Origin: a virus
Virus record (IMG/VR): IMGVR_UViG_3300030061_000188
Span: 1 to 23,572 of that record
Direction: 5' to 3' (one strand)
DNA: 23,572 bases
Every line of letters starts with the position of its first letter. The first letter of the stretch is position 1. A program made the translations under genes and the position numbers. Under the pieces are notes generated by a model that saw only the letters and a program-made list of their open reading frames with translations, had not been told where the DNA came from and ran no database searches. Positions 17,058 to 22,744 of the stretch are shown one piece after another.

Positions 17058-18647
17058 TTAATATCCAAACGTTGTATCTGCTATAGCCATTCTATTTGTT
17101 CTAGAGCTATTGGGATCATAATCAAATATACTAAACCTTGGTCTTGACATAATACCATACCTTAATGCATCGTACAAGTGGTCTTCTGAAGTTGTGTCAA
17201 TATCTTCTGGATTTTTCTTGTCTATTGGTAGTGCAGGTAGTTGCGCTATCATATTAGTGCAGTTATTAAAAAACACAAGTCTAGGTTCTTCTGTGTATTC
17301 ATCTATCTGTAAACGCCTGTGTATTTCGTTTTTACCTGCGACACGAGATCCTTTTGATCTATCTGAAGGCCGCCATCTGCAACCTCGTTGTACCATTTGT
17401 TCAGCTAGAGATGGGCCTGTGTCACCACGTTTGTGCCATAGTGAGGAGTCAAGTACTCCGTATCTCATTCCACCATCACCAGCTTCTAGTTCTAGTATCA
17501 TGTCAGCTAAATCTGTAGCTAATACTTTACTTACATATAACTCTCTATATACAATAAGCTGTTCATTTGGGGATACAGCGAACCATACAACGCCTGATTT
17601 ACTTCCGTATCCGTAGTCACATGCTCTAAATCTAACCCAGTTGTTAGGTATATCAAAGGGTTCAACGACATGTACATTCCTATCAAACTCTGTAAATGCT
17701 GCACCTTCTTTAATATCCCAATCACCGTCTAGTAACTGTCTACGTTGTTGTTCAGGCAAAGATAGAAGCATTGCTTCGTAGTCACCTTGTTCAGCTAAGT
17801 AGGGGTTGTCTTTTAGTCTTGCAGGTATAAACTTTCTTTTAAATAAAGCCTTACCTGCTTTTTCGTGACCTGCTGGATACTTTAACTCTTCTCCTGTTTC
17901 AATGTCTGTAGCATTAAATGCTGTATTTACTGAAGCAGGATCTATAAACATTTTCTTTACCCAGTGATGTCCTCTACCTCCTGGGTTGGTAGTAGCCCTC
18001 ATATATACTGGTAAATCGGTTGCAGTGGATCGTAGACGAGAACGCATGTAATTCCATGCAAATGGTGTGGGCCATTGAGTCAATTCGTCAAAACCTATCC
18101 AGCTAAACGCTAGACCCTGATAACGCAAAGCATCATCTTCTCTATCAAGATATGACATCCACAATCTTGCGCCAGATGGTGCGACCCACTGCATCTTTCT
18201 TTCTGACCATTTTATTCCAGGCCAGATTTTTGGATACATCTCTTGAGACTTAAATATAAGTTCTCTAAGCTCTTCCGTAGTGTGTCGTAACAACAACCCA
18301 GAAAATGCAGGATGCCCCATGTATCGTAACGGATCGGCAAGCATAGCGTAACTTTTACCACCACCAGCAGAACCACCGTAAAGAACTTCTCTTTCGCCTG
18401 CTGCAAGAAACGCAGTCTGCGGCCCAGCATTAGGTTTAAATATAACATTATGTTGTTCTTCAAGAGTTTCAATAGGATCTAGTTTATCTATTTCTACTAC
18501 TTTAGATTGCTCTTGCTTCTTCTTTGCTGCTGTCTTCTTTTGAACCGACTCTTTGGCTTTCAATTTTTTCCGCTTTGGCGATTGCCTCTTTCGCATAGTC
18601 TGCCCATCTGCGTAAGCTTGCAGCTTTGTTGTTTCTTCTTTTTTCAT
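17058..18647 (-). CDS. terL: Terminase large subunit
   Basis: This is the ATPase and nuclease that drives DNA into the procapsid. Walker A is seen at about residues 91-99 (GGSAGGGKS), Walker B at 183-188 (WIGFDE) and a coupling-type motif at about 219-224 (ATTNPG). The C-terminal RNase H-like nuclease keeps acidic residues at ACDYG (about D345), VLDSS (about D401) and DHLYDALRYG (about D494). The first 50 residues are Lys-rich and overlap the previous gene by 146 nt. ATG 18647 has only a weak ribosome binding site, so the true start may lie further inside, before residue 50; the catalytic core is unaffected. It sits between the small-terminase region and the portal. Confidence 0.95.
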   Translation of the reverse strand: MKKEETTKLQAYADGQTMRKRQSPKRKKLKAKESVQKKTAAKKKQEQSKVVEIDKLDPIETLEEQHNVIFKPNAGPQTAFLAAGEREVLYGGSAGGGKSYAMLADPLRYMGHPAFSGLLLRHTTEELRELIFKSQEMYPKIWPGIKWSERKMQWVAPSGARLWMSYLDREDDALRYQGLAFSWIGFDELTQWPTPFAWNYMRSRLRSTATDLPVYMRATTNPGGRGHHWVKKMFIDPASVNTAFNATDIETGEELKYPAGHEKAGKALFKRKFIPARLKDNPYLAEQGDYEAMLLSLPEQQRRQLLDGDWDIKEGAAFTEFDRNVHVVEPFDIPNNWVRFRACDYGYGSKSGVVWFAVSPNEQLIVYRELYVSKVLATDLADMILELEAGDGGMRYGVLDSSLWHKRGDTGPSLAEQMVQRGCRWRPSDRSKGSRVAGKNEIHRRLQIDEYTEEPRLVFFNNCTNMIAQLPALPIDKKNPEDIDTTSEDHLYDALRYGIMSRPRFSIFDYDPNSSRTNRMAIADTTFGY

Positions 18648-18927
18648 TCTCTAATCTTTTCATTAAACCTACGTGAGATATATATCTACCAGTATTACGA
18701 GTTAACCATTGAGATACTTCTCTGTATGAATACTGTTTTAAATATCGTTTTGCTATTTCTAATTTATCTAGTTGGTCAGGTATAGGGTTTAATATGCCAT
18801 TATCTTTTGAGTCTACTTCGTAGCCAAAAGGTATGGTGCGAGAAATTTTAGGTATTGATACCCATTCATTGTCTTCTTTTATATCTGTCGGTTGAGGTAA
18901 CTTCCACCTACCTAGTGATTTAGTCAT
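18502..18927 (-). CDS. Small DNA-binding-like protein of the packaging module (141 aa)
   Basis: The central part (QLDKLEIAKRYLKQYSYREV then SQWLTRNTGRYISHVGLMKR) looks like a helix-turn-helix of the recombinase or small-terminase kind. It is followed by a charged helix (LRRWADYAKEAIAKAEKIES) and a polar Ser/Lys/Glu tail. ATG 18927 overlaps the small terminase stop by 8 nt, and its last 146 nt are also read as the start of the large terminase in another frame. Similar genes precede terL in other uncultured marine phages as I recall. It could be a second small-terminase component or a packaging-site binding protein; neither is proven. Confidence 0.7.
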   Translation of the reverse strand: MTKSLGRWKLPQPTDIKEDNEWVSIPKISRTIPFGYEVDSKDNGILNPIPDQLDKLEIAKRYLKQYSYREVSQWLTRNTGRYISHVGLMKRLENEKRRNNKAASLRRWADYAKEAIAKAEKIESQRVGSKEDSSKEEARAI

Positions 18928-19291
18928 CGTCTACCGTATTTTTAGGTGGCATTAGCATAACTCCACCTTTAGCTTCTACTTGTACTTTTTCAGTTTTAAC
19001 AAGTCCAGTACGATCTAGTAACTCTTTAGCTGCTGCCATCTTATCTCGTATGCCTAGTTCAGTAGGATCATATAGTCCACCTACCATAGCCATTGCAGCT
19101 TTAGGAGCATTACGAGCCATAAAACTCTGTGTACTTTCTAATATTTCTTCTTTCATAGAATTGACAACTTCAGTAGTACTAGTTGCATCAGAGTATCCAG
19201 CTATCTTTTTTGCTGCTACTACATCACCACCTGCGTCATCAAATAACACAGATAAAAACTTTTGTTGTCGTTCTGTTAGTTGTCTAGCCAT
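18920..19291 (-). CDS. Terminase small subunit-like protein (123 aa)
   Basis: I chose ATG 19291 (MARQLTERQQKFLSVLF) rather than the in-frame ATG 19360, because the extra 23 residues would overlap the endolysin gene by 77 nt and look unlike a protein start. The N-terminal part (TERQQKFLSVLFDDAGGDVV, AKKIAGYSDATSTTEVVNSM) is a helix-turn-helix of the type seen in small terminases that recognise the packaging site. Then come KAAMAMVGGLYDPTELGIRD, KMAAAKELLDRTGLVKTEKV and a C-terminus GGVMLMPPK that could contact the large subunit. Start overlaps the endolysin stop by 8 nt. The gene order with terL supports the role. Confidence 0.8.
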   Translation of the reverse strand: MARQLTERQQKFLSVLFDDAGGDVVAAKKIAGYSDATSTTEVVNSMKEEILESTQSFMARNAPKAAMAMVGGLYDPTELGIRDKMAAAKELLDRTGLVKTEKVQVEAKGGVMLMPPKNTVDDD

Positions 19292-19799
19292 GTAACATTT
19301 CCAATGCTTTTTCTTTTGTTTCATCGTTACGTCTAGTCCACCCTTTACCGAAGGTATCAAAGGTAGATAGTTTCTCGTAGAAATTTTGACGTGTGTAATG
19401 CATTTGTTCTATTATATCTTCTGGGTCTACTTCAGCGACAGCCTGTAAAGTCATCGGGCCTATACCACCATCCTGCTCTACACCGACTATGCGTTGCAAA
19501 GCTTTAGCAGATCGTGATACACCTGAATTAACAGCCCAGTCAAATACACAAAGATCAACCCCACTAGGAAGTTGATCACACTTTGCTCTATTCCAATAAT
19601 TTTTTTTATAGATAGGAGCTACATCTTCATGCGTCAAGTCACGCATCTCTTTAGGTGTAGTCTCTCTGCCTACCCATTTATCATAGACTTTTTTAGTGAC
19701 ACCATAATTCGTAATGCCACCTGGATCTTTAGGATGATTTACAAAACCACCTTCGTGTTCAAGTATTATTTCTAAACACGTACTGTAATTGCTCATCAT
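19284..19799 (-). CDS. Endolysin, glycoside hydrolase family 108 lysozyme
   Basis: The enzyme would cleave host peptidoglycan at the end of infection. The N-terminus has EHEGGFVNHPKDPGGITNYG, the classic GH108 signature with the catalytic Glu in EGGF (residue 16). Downstream, DLTHEDVAPIYKKNYWNRAK, LCVFDWAVNSGVSRSAKALQ and DGGIGPMTLQAV match the rest of the lysozyme and the peptidoglycan-binding C-terminal half. At 171 residues it is full length for this family. No signal peptide is visible, so it depends on a holin, which fits the holin-like gene just upstream. Either of two adjacent ATGs (19799 or 19796) may be used; both overlap the stop of the Lys/Gly repeat gene. Confidence 0.92.
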   Translation of the reverse strand: MMSNYSTCLEIILEHEGGFVNHPKDPGGITNYGVTKKVYDKWVGRETTPKEMRDLTHEDVAPIYKKNYWNRAKCDQLPSGVDLCVFDWAVNSGVSRSAKALQRIVGVEQDGGIGPMTLQAVAEVDPEDIIEQMHYTRQNFYEKLSTFDTFGKGWTRRNDETKEKALEMLHG

Positions 19800-20032
19800 T
19801 TTTTCTTCTTCATTACACCGCCTTTAGCGTAACCTTTTTTCTTTTTAGTCATACCACCTTTAGCATAACCTTTTTTCTTCATCATGCCACCTTTAGCAGC
19901 TTTTCTGACTGGTGTTTTTCTTTTATCTGCTCCTCTAGGTTTAGGCATATATTTAACTAGTAGATCTTTAAAATCTAATCCTTTTTCTTTAGCTTCTTTC
20001 TTTAAGCCTTTTAGCCATGCTGGGTCTGCCAT
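19796..20032 (-). CDS. Lys/Gly repeat protein (78 aa)
   Basis: The N-terminal half is a charged helix (WLKGLKKEAKEKGLDFKDLL), while the C-terminal half is made of repeats of the type KKKGYAKGGMM. ATG 20032 has an excellent site (GGAGGAAAG) inside the end of the holin gene. Proteins with KKKGYAKGG repeats are, as I recall, common in uncultured marine phages and have no known function. The strong positive charge suggests binding to nucleic acid, lipid or peptidoglycan; its position inside the lysis block could point to the last two. Confidence 0.75.
   Translation of the reverse strand: MADPAWLKGLKKEAKEKGLDFKDLLVKYMPKPRGADKRKTPVRKAAKGGMMKKKGYAKGGMTKKKKGYAKGGVMKKKK
19810..19903 (-). repeat. 33-36 bp repeats encoding KKKGYAKGG units
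   Basis: Two full units and a partial one (plus strand cattacaccgcctttagcg, cataccacctttagcata, catgccacctttagcagc) encode KGGMMKKKGYA, KGGMTKKKKGYA and KGGVMKKKK. Unit lengths differ by one Lys codon. Confidence 0.8.
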
Positions 20033-20394
20033 TACTTCTTTCCTCCAAAAAATTTAGTTGCTGATCTTATTCCAAATGAAGCAGCTATTACTACTCCTAA
20101 ACTATAACTATACCATTGCGGTGCTTCTCCTAGCGCAGCAAACCCTGCTGCTGCAATCTCTCTGCCCCAATCCCCACAGAATGATAAAATAAATGGGCCA
20201 CTTAACAGCAGTGTCAACCATTCATCTTTCCACGAGTTCTGTGTAGCTTTCATAGCTTCCAGATCCCAGTCTATTTCACCTGTAGCAATCTTTAAATCTT
20301 TAGTCGCTTTAGCCTTTTGTACAGCAGTCTTGCCTTCAATCCATGAACCAGCAAGTCCAGCTATAGGGCCAAGTACATTACCTAACCCAAACAT
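20032..20394 (-). CDS. Holin-like membrane protein, GTA-holin (3TM) type (120 aa)
   Basis: The product has a Gly-rich N-terminus (MFGLGNVLGPIAGLAGSW), a charged linker, then SWKDEWLTLLLSGPFILSFC and a C-terminal hydrophobic segment (SYSLGVVIAASFGIRSATKF). The W-K-DEW signature followed by hydrophobic stretches resembles the family called holin of 3TMs for gene-transfer-agent release. With the endolysin one gene downstream it would form the pore that releases the enzyme. ATG 20394 overlaps the TAA of the miniprotein gene (TAATG). The family call is by motif memory; the lysis role is supported by context. Confidence 0.75.
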   Translation of the reverse strand: MFGLGNVLGPIAGLAGSWIEGKTAVQKAKATKDLKIATGEIDWDLEAMKATQNSWKDEWLTLLLSGPFILSFCGDWGREIAAAGFAALGEAPQWYSYSLGVVIAASFGIRSATKFFGGKK

Positions 20395-20474
20395 TATTTA
20401 CCACACTGACATTTGTCACAGCAGTTACAAGGCATAGCAAGTATTGCACGTAGAATACGATTTAGATAGGGCAT
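20394..20474 (-). CDS. 26-aa cysteine-rich miniprotein
   Basis: A very short ORF exactly fills the space between two membrane-protein genes. Its ATG (20474) overlaps the TGA of the upstream gene (TGATG), and its TAA overlaps the ATG of the holin gene (TAATG). The peptide starts MPYLNRILRAILAMP, an amphipathic or membrane-active helix, and ends CNCCDKCQCGK, with five Cys in nine residues. The C-x-C-C-x-x-C-x-C pattern could bind metal or be disulfide- or lipid-modified. The precise stop/start overlaps on both sides are good evidence of a real gene. Function unknown. Confidence 0.65.
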   Translation of the reverse strand: MPYLNRILRAILAMPCNCCDKCQCGK

Positions 20475-20638
20475 CATTCTGCCCCACCTTTTTCTTTTAA
20501 TACAATACCAAAGATACCGCCTATAATACCTGCCCATGTTAGTATAGGCAAGCTAAACATAAAACCTAGTCCTACACCTGCTAGAGCAAGTGCTAGATAA
20601 GTTGTAGGCTCTTTAAGTCTTCCAGTAATCCAATCCAT
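20474..20638 (-). CDS. 54-aa small membrane protein, holin-like
   Basis: ATG 20638 has GGGAG 8 nt upstream. The sequence MDWITGRLKEPTTYLALALA is followed by two hydrophobic stretches (YLALALAGVGLGFMFSLPIL and TWAGIIGGIFGIVLK) and a charged end KEKGGAE. This two-helix small protein in a lysis block could be a holin, antiholin or pinholin partner of the 120-aa protein. As I recall, related RLKEPTTY proteins occur in other marine phages. It has no catalytic motif. Confidence 0.75.
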   Translation of the reverse strand: MDWITGRLKEPTTYLALALAGVGLGFMFSLPILTWAGIIGGIFGIVLKEKGGAE

Positions 20639-20649
20639 ATTTATTCTCC

Positions 20650-21009
20650 CTATTTAAATGTAATAGCGACACCGATTGACAGGTCACTATATTTAAAGTC
20701 TTTGTCTAAAGATAGTTCAGAGTAAGCAGACAGGCTGTTACTTAAAGCCATTGTACTCTTTACTGATGCACCAGAAACACTAAAAGAATCTCCGCTTGCA
20801 TATCCCCAGTCTAACGCTGGTCTAATTGATAGTCTTGAAAGGTTTGCAGTTACGCCTACATCACCTGACCATTTTTTAGTTTTAATGCCGTACTCTACAG
20901 TAGCATCAGGCTTAAACATTGACATAATGCCACTCTTTATAACGCCTTCAGCCTGTGCTGACATTGCTGTTAGTGTAACAATAGCACCTGCAAGAAATAA
21001 CTTTCTCAT
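20650..21009 (-). CDS. Secreted beta-rich (outer-membrane-protein-like) protein (119 aa)
   Basis: A clear signal peptide is present: basic MRKLF, hydrophobic LAGAIVTLTAMS and a cleavage site AQA-E at about residue 20. The mature part has alternating polar/hydrophobic strands with Gly/Ser turns (ATVEYGIKTKKWSGDVGVTA, NLSRLSIRPALDWGY, DFKYSDLSIGVAITFK), the look of a small beta-barrel or half barrel in the outer membrane. It has an excellent ribosome site (GGAGG) inside the end of the DUF1127-like gene. A phage protein in the host envelope could alter receptors or exclude superinfection, or help outer-membrane disruption. Family unknown; role inferred. Confidence 0.75.
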   Translation of the reverse strand: MRKLFLAGAIVTLTAMSAQAEGVIKSGIMSMFKPDATVEYGIKTKKWSGDVGVTANLSRLSIRPALDWGYASGDSFSVSGASVKSTMALSNSLSAYSELSLDKDFKYSDLSIGVAITFK

Positions 21010-21013
21010 ATTA

Positions 21014-21160
21014 TCATCCTCCGAATCCTGTTAGTCTTCTAATTTCACCACGAGATATTCCTAGATCTTGTAGTTGTCTTTCTGTCATACTCATTAAAGT
21101 GTAGTATGCAGCTCTATTTTCCATGTATACATGGTATTTTTCTAGTAGTTTTTTCAACAT
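21014..21160 (-). CDS. DUF1127-like (YjiS type) small basic protein (48 aa)
   Basis: ATG 21160 has AAAGGAG 7 nt upstream and the stop lies 4 bp before the next gene. The C-terminal half (YYTLMSMTERQLQDLGISRG then EIRRLTGFGG) matches the DUF1127 pattern L..M..rqL.DiGisR.dI, small Arg-rich proteins common in Alphaproteobacteria, at least one of which (CcaF1 of Rhodobacter) binds RNA. The 48-residue length is normal for the family. A copy in a phage could act on host or phage RNA turnover, or simply be host-acquired. A promoter candidate lies just upstream, making this the first gene of its unit. Confidence 0.75.
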   Translation of the reverse strand: MLKKLLEKYHVYMENRAAYYTLMSMTERQLQDLGISRGEIRRLTGFGG

Positions 21161-21184
21161 AGTATAACTCCTTTATGTACATAC

Positions 21185-21203
21185 GTCAGTACTATTGACT
21201 GAC
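21185..21203 (-). promoter_or_regulatory. Inverted repeat, possible operator or leader hairpin
   Basis: GTCAGT (21185-21190) and ACTGAC (21198-21203) with a 7-nt spacer lie between the promoter candidate and the DUF1127-like gene. The 6-bp stem is short. An 8-bp palindrome ATGTACAT follows at 21175-21182. Either could be a binding site; evidence is weak. Confidence 0.35.
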
Positions 21204-21224
21204 TAGTAAGTTATACCATATCTA

Positions 21225-21253
21225 GTTATAACATAAAAGAGATAATAATGCAA
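21225..21253 (-). promoter_or_regulatory. Candidate promoter before the DUF1127-like / lysis genes
   Basis: On the minus strand TTGCAT (21253-21248) is followed by 17 nt and TATAAC (21230-21225). The -10 box is the same hexamer as in the capsid promoter. A second TATAAC occurs at 21215-21210, so more than one start is possible. The -35 match is only moderate (3 of 6). Confidence 0.55.
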
Positions 21254-21268
21254 CCCTGTTATGCAAAT

Positions 21269-21598
21269 TTATTCTTTTGATTTAGTTTTAGTTAAAGCTG
21301 TAGCACCCATAAACCCTAATACGACACCCATCTGTGCTACAAGAAAGGTATTAAGAAACCCTGATGCAGACTCCATACGAGCTACATTAATGATAGGCGT
21401 AAGTAATAGTATTACAGTTACAATGGTTGTACCCATAGCTAACCAAGCCATAGTGCGTTGCGTATCCATCATCTTGTCTTCGTTCTCTAGGCGTATCCAG
21501 CGTTCATGGCGATCCATCTCATCATCTGTTATGATGCCATCACCATCTGCATCTGCCATTGCATACTTGCTATCTGCCTGTAGTTTTTTAGGTGACAT
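21269..21598 (-). CDS. EF-hand-containing membrane protein (109 aa)
   Basis: Residues of about 16-27 (DADGDGIITDDE) match the 12-residue Ca2+ loop of an EF-hand, with acidic or oxygen ligands at loop positions 1, 3, 5 and 12. Two transmembrane segments follow (AWLAMGTTIVTVILLLTPII; FLVAQMGVVLGFMGATAL) with a Lys-rich end. ATG 21598 has AAAGGT upstream and overlaps the previous stop by 11 nt. A Ca2+-binding cytoplasmic or periplasmic head joined to two membrane helices next to the lysis genes might sense or be stabilised by calcium; this is a guess. It lies upstream of the promoter at 21225-21253, so it ends the preceding unit. Confidence 0.75.
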   Translation of the reverse strand: MSPKKLQADSKYAMADADGDGIITDDEMDRHERWIRLENEDKMMDTQRTMAWLAMGTTIVTVILLLTPIINVARMESASGFLNTFLVAQMGVVLGFMGATALTKTKSKE

Positions 21599-21806
21599 GT
21601 TTACCTTTCATTCTTAATACGTGTTCATTATAACTTATGCCTAACTCTTTAGCTCTTTTTACTCTAAGTTTAACTACCATTAAGTCTGGGTTTTTCCAAA
21701 ACTTTTTTACAGCTTTATCCCATAAAAATTTTTTATATACTAAATCTTTATTGTCAGAAGGTTGCCATATATCAGATAATACTGGCCCACCATTATGTCC
21801 TAACAT
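21588..21806 (-). CDS. Small conserved phage protein (72 aa), unknown role
   Basis: The protein has an N-terminal GHNGGPVLSD, an aromatic/basic helix (YKKFLWDKAVKKFWKNP) and VKLRVKRAKELGISYNEHVL. The HNxGPxL plus RVKRAxxLGxxYxEY/H combination recurs, as I recall, in phages and prophages of alphaproteobacteria. No catalytic motif is seen. ATG 21806 overlaps the stop of the preceding gene (TAATG), indicating translational coupling. DNA or protein binding through the basic helix is possible but not shown. Confidence 0.7.
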   Translation of the reverse strand: MLGHNGGPVLSDIWQPSDNKDLVYKKFLWDKAVKKFWKNPDLMVVKLRVKRAKELGISYNEHVLRMKGKHVT

Positions 21807-22006
21807 TATGCTTCTTCTCCATAAGGATTAAACTTAAAGCACTTAGCTTTTACGTAGTGGCCTGTAGTCAGTAAACCCTGTGCTACTAGCCTTATTTGTT
21901 CTTCACACTTTGCTTCTGTTTCAAACAAATGGTTCTTACGTATCATAACATCACAGGATGTAGGATCAGTAATAACTGAACAGTATAGTATTACAGCAAG
22001 AAACAT
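21806..22006 (-). CDS. Small secreted or membrane-anchored Cys protein (66 aa)
   Basis: The start MFLAVILYCSVITDPTSCDV is a short hydrophobic stretch that could be a signal peptide or anchor. The rest has KCEEQIRLVAQGLL and VKAKCFKFNPYG; four Cys in all (residues of about 9, 18, 34 and 57) could form disulfides in the periplasm. ATG 22006 overlaps the stop of the previous gene (TAATG). Small proteins of this shape recur in marine phages as I recall, without known role. Confidence 0.7.
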   Translation of the reverse strand: MFLAVILYCSVITDPTSCDVMIRKNHLFETEAKCEEQIRLVAQGLLTTGHYVKAKCFKFNPYGEEA

Positions 22007-22452
22007 TATTTTCTTTTTGGTTTAAAGTCTGGTGTTAAACTTACTTTACCTCTCATTTTTTTAGAGCGAGCAGCGTTAGAAGCAGTGCGACTAGCTTTAT
22101 CTTTTTCACTAGCTTGCATTTTTTCAAAACCTTTGCGTTTATCTTGTACAACTTTTTTCAACATATTTTTTATATTGCCAGGTTTCATAGCATTAACTTT
22201 ATTTTCGTAAGCATCTAATGCTCTTTTAGTTTTTGCTTGCTCAATATCTGACCTAGATACACTTGCTTTTTTAGCAATAGAACCTTTACGTTGTGGTGAT
22301 ATTCCTTTAGGTTTTACTCTTGCTGATCCTACCATAGATTTAGCTTTAGTACTTGTTAATAGATCTGGTTTTACCTTTGTAGATTTTTTAACTTTCTTTT
22401 TCTTTTTACCTGCTTTAGCTGCTGCTCTTGCTACTGCTCCTATAAAACTCAT
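22006..22452 (-). CDS. Lys/Arg-rich basic protein (148 aa)
   Basis: I chose ATG 22452 (MSFIGAVARAAAKAGKKKKK) because AGGAG ends 7 nt before it; an ATG 48 nt upstream would overlap the previous gene. The whole protein is highly basic (VKKSTKVKPDLLTSTKAKS, VVQDKRKGFEKMQASEKDKA), probably largely disordered, ending TPDFKPKRK. This composition suggests nucleic-acid binding, perhaps to DNA in the head or to the host nucleoid. No family recognised. Confidence 0.7.
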   Translation of the reverse strand: MSFIGAVARAAAKAGKKKKKVKKSTKVKPDLLTSTKAKSMVGSARVKPKGISPQRKGSIAKKASVSRSDIEQAKTKRALDAYENKVNAMKPGNIKNMLKKVVQDKRKGFEKMQASEKDKASRTASNAARSKKMRGKVSLTPDFKPKRK

Positions 22453-22459
22453 TTGGTTT

Positions 22460-22464
22460 CTCCT
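22460..22464 (-). promoter_or_regulatory. Ribosome binding site that decides the start of the 148-aa basic protein
   Basis: AGGAG on the minus strand, 7 nt before ATG 22452. It lies just beyond the stop of the 92-aa gene (22466). Confidence 0.75.
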
Positions 22465-22465
22465 A

Positions 22466-22744
22466 TTACCATTTAACTTTATTAGCCCAGTAAGCAGCAC
22501 TCATCTTACCCTTAGCTATATTTTTTCCATGTCTTGCTTTAAAACTCTTACGTTTTGCTTTCATTCTTGCTGACTCACCAGCTTTAGGTTTACCTGCGGT
22601 GCTTGCACCCTTCTCTCCAAACCTTATGAGTTTAATCTTTGAGCCTTCTTTGGCAAGTACAGCGTGTGACTTCTTAGGGTGATCAGGTGTACGTTTAGGT
22701 TTGTTATATCCTGCAAACTTTTCACCTCTATAGTCTATACTCAT
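22466..22744 (-). CDS. Conserved basic phage protein (92 aa)
   Basis: The sequence HPKKSHAVLAKEGSKIKLIR, FGEKGASTAGKPKAG and FKARHGKNIAKGKMSAAYWA ends KVKW. This pattern, with KSFKARHxKNIAKGKMSAAYWANKVKW at the end, is one I recall as widely conserved in uncharacterised aquatic phage proteins. ATG 22744 directly follows the previous stop (TAGATG), with AGGAG before it. It is strongly basic, so DNA or RNA binding is plausible; the function is unknown. Confidence 0.78.
   Translation of the reverse strand: MSIDYRGEKFAGYNKPKRTPDHPKKSHAVLAKEGSKIKLIRFGEKGASTAGKPKAGESARMKAKRKSFKARHGKNIAKGKMSAAYWANKVKW

Noticed and set aside
17194-17616. Plus-strand 140-codon ORF opposite the large terminase
   Set aside because: It covers conserved nuclease-domain codons of the terminase on the other strand; its Ser/Cys-rich product shows no recognisable features.
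18212-18472. Minus-strand ORFs in other frames inside terL (18212-18472 and 17531-17725)
   Set aside because: They overlap conserved terminase motifs in the right frame, lack ribosome sites and have no recognisable patterns.
19292-19360. Longer N-terminus of the small terminase (ATG 19360)
   Set aside because: The extra 23 residues are read from inside the endolysin gene and precede MARQLTERQQKF, which looks like the natural start.
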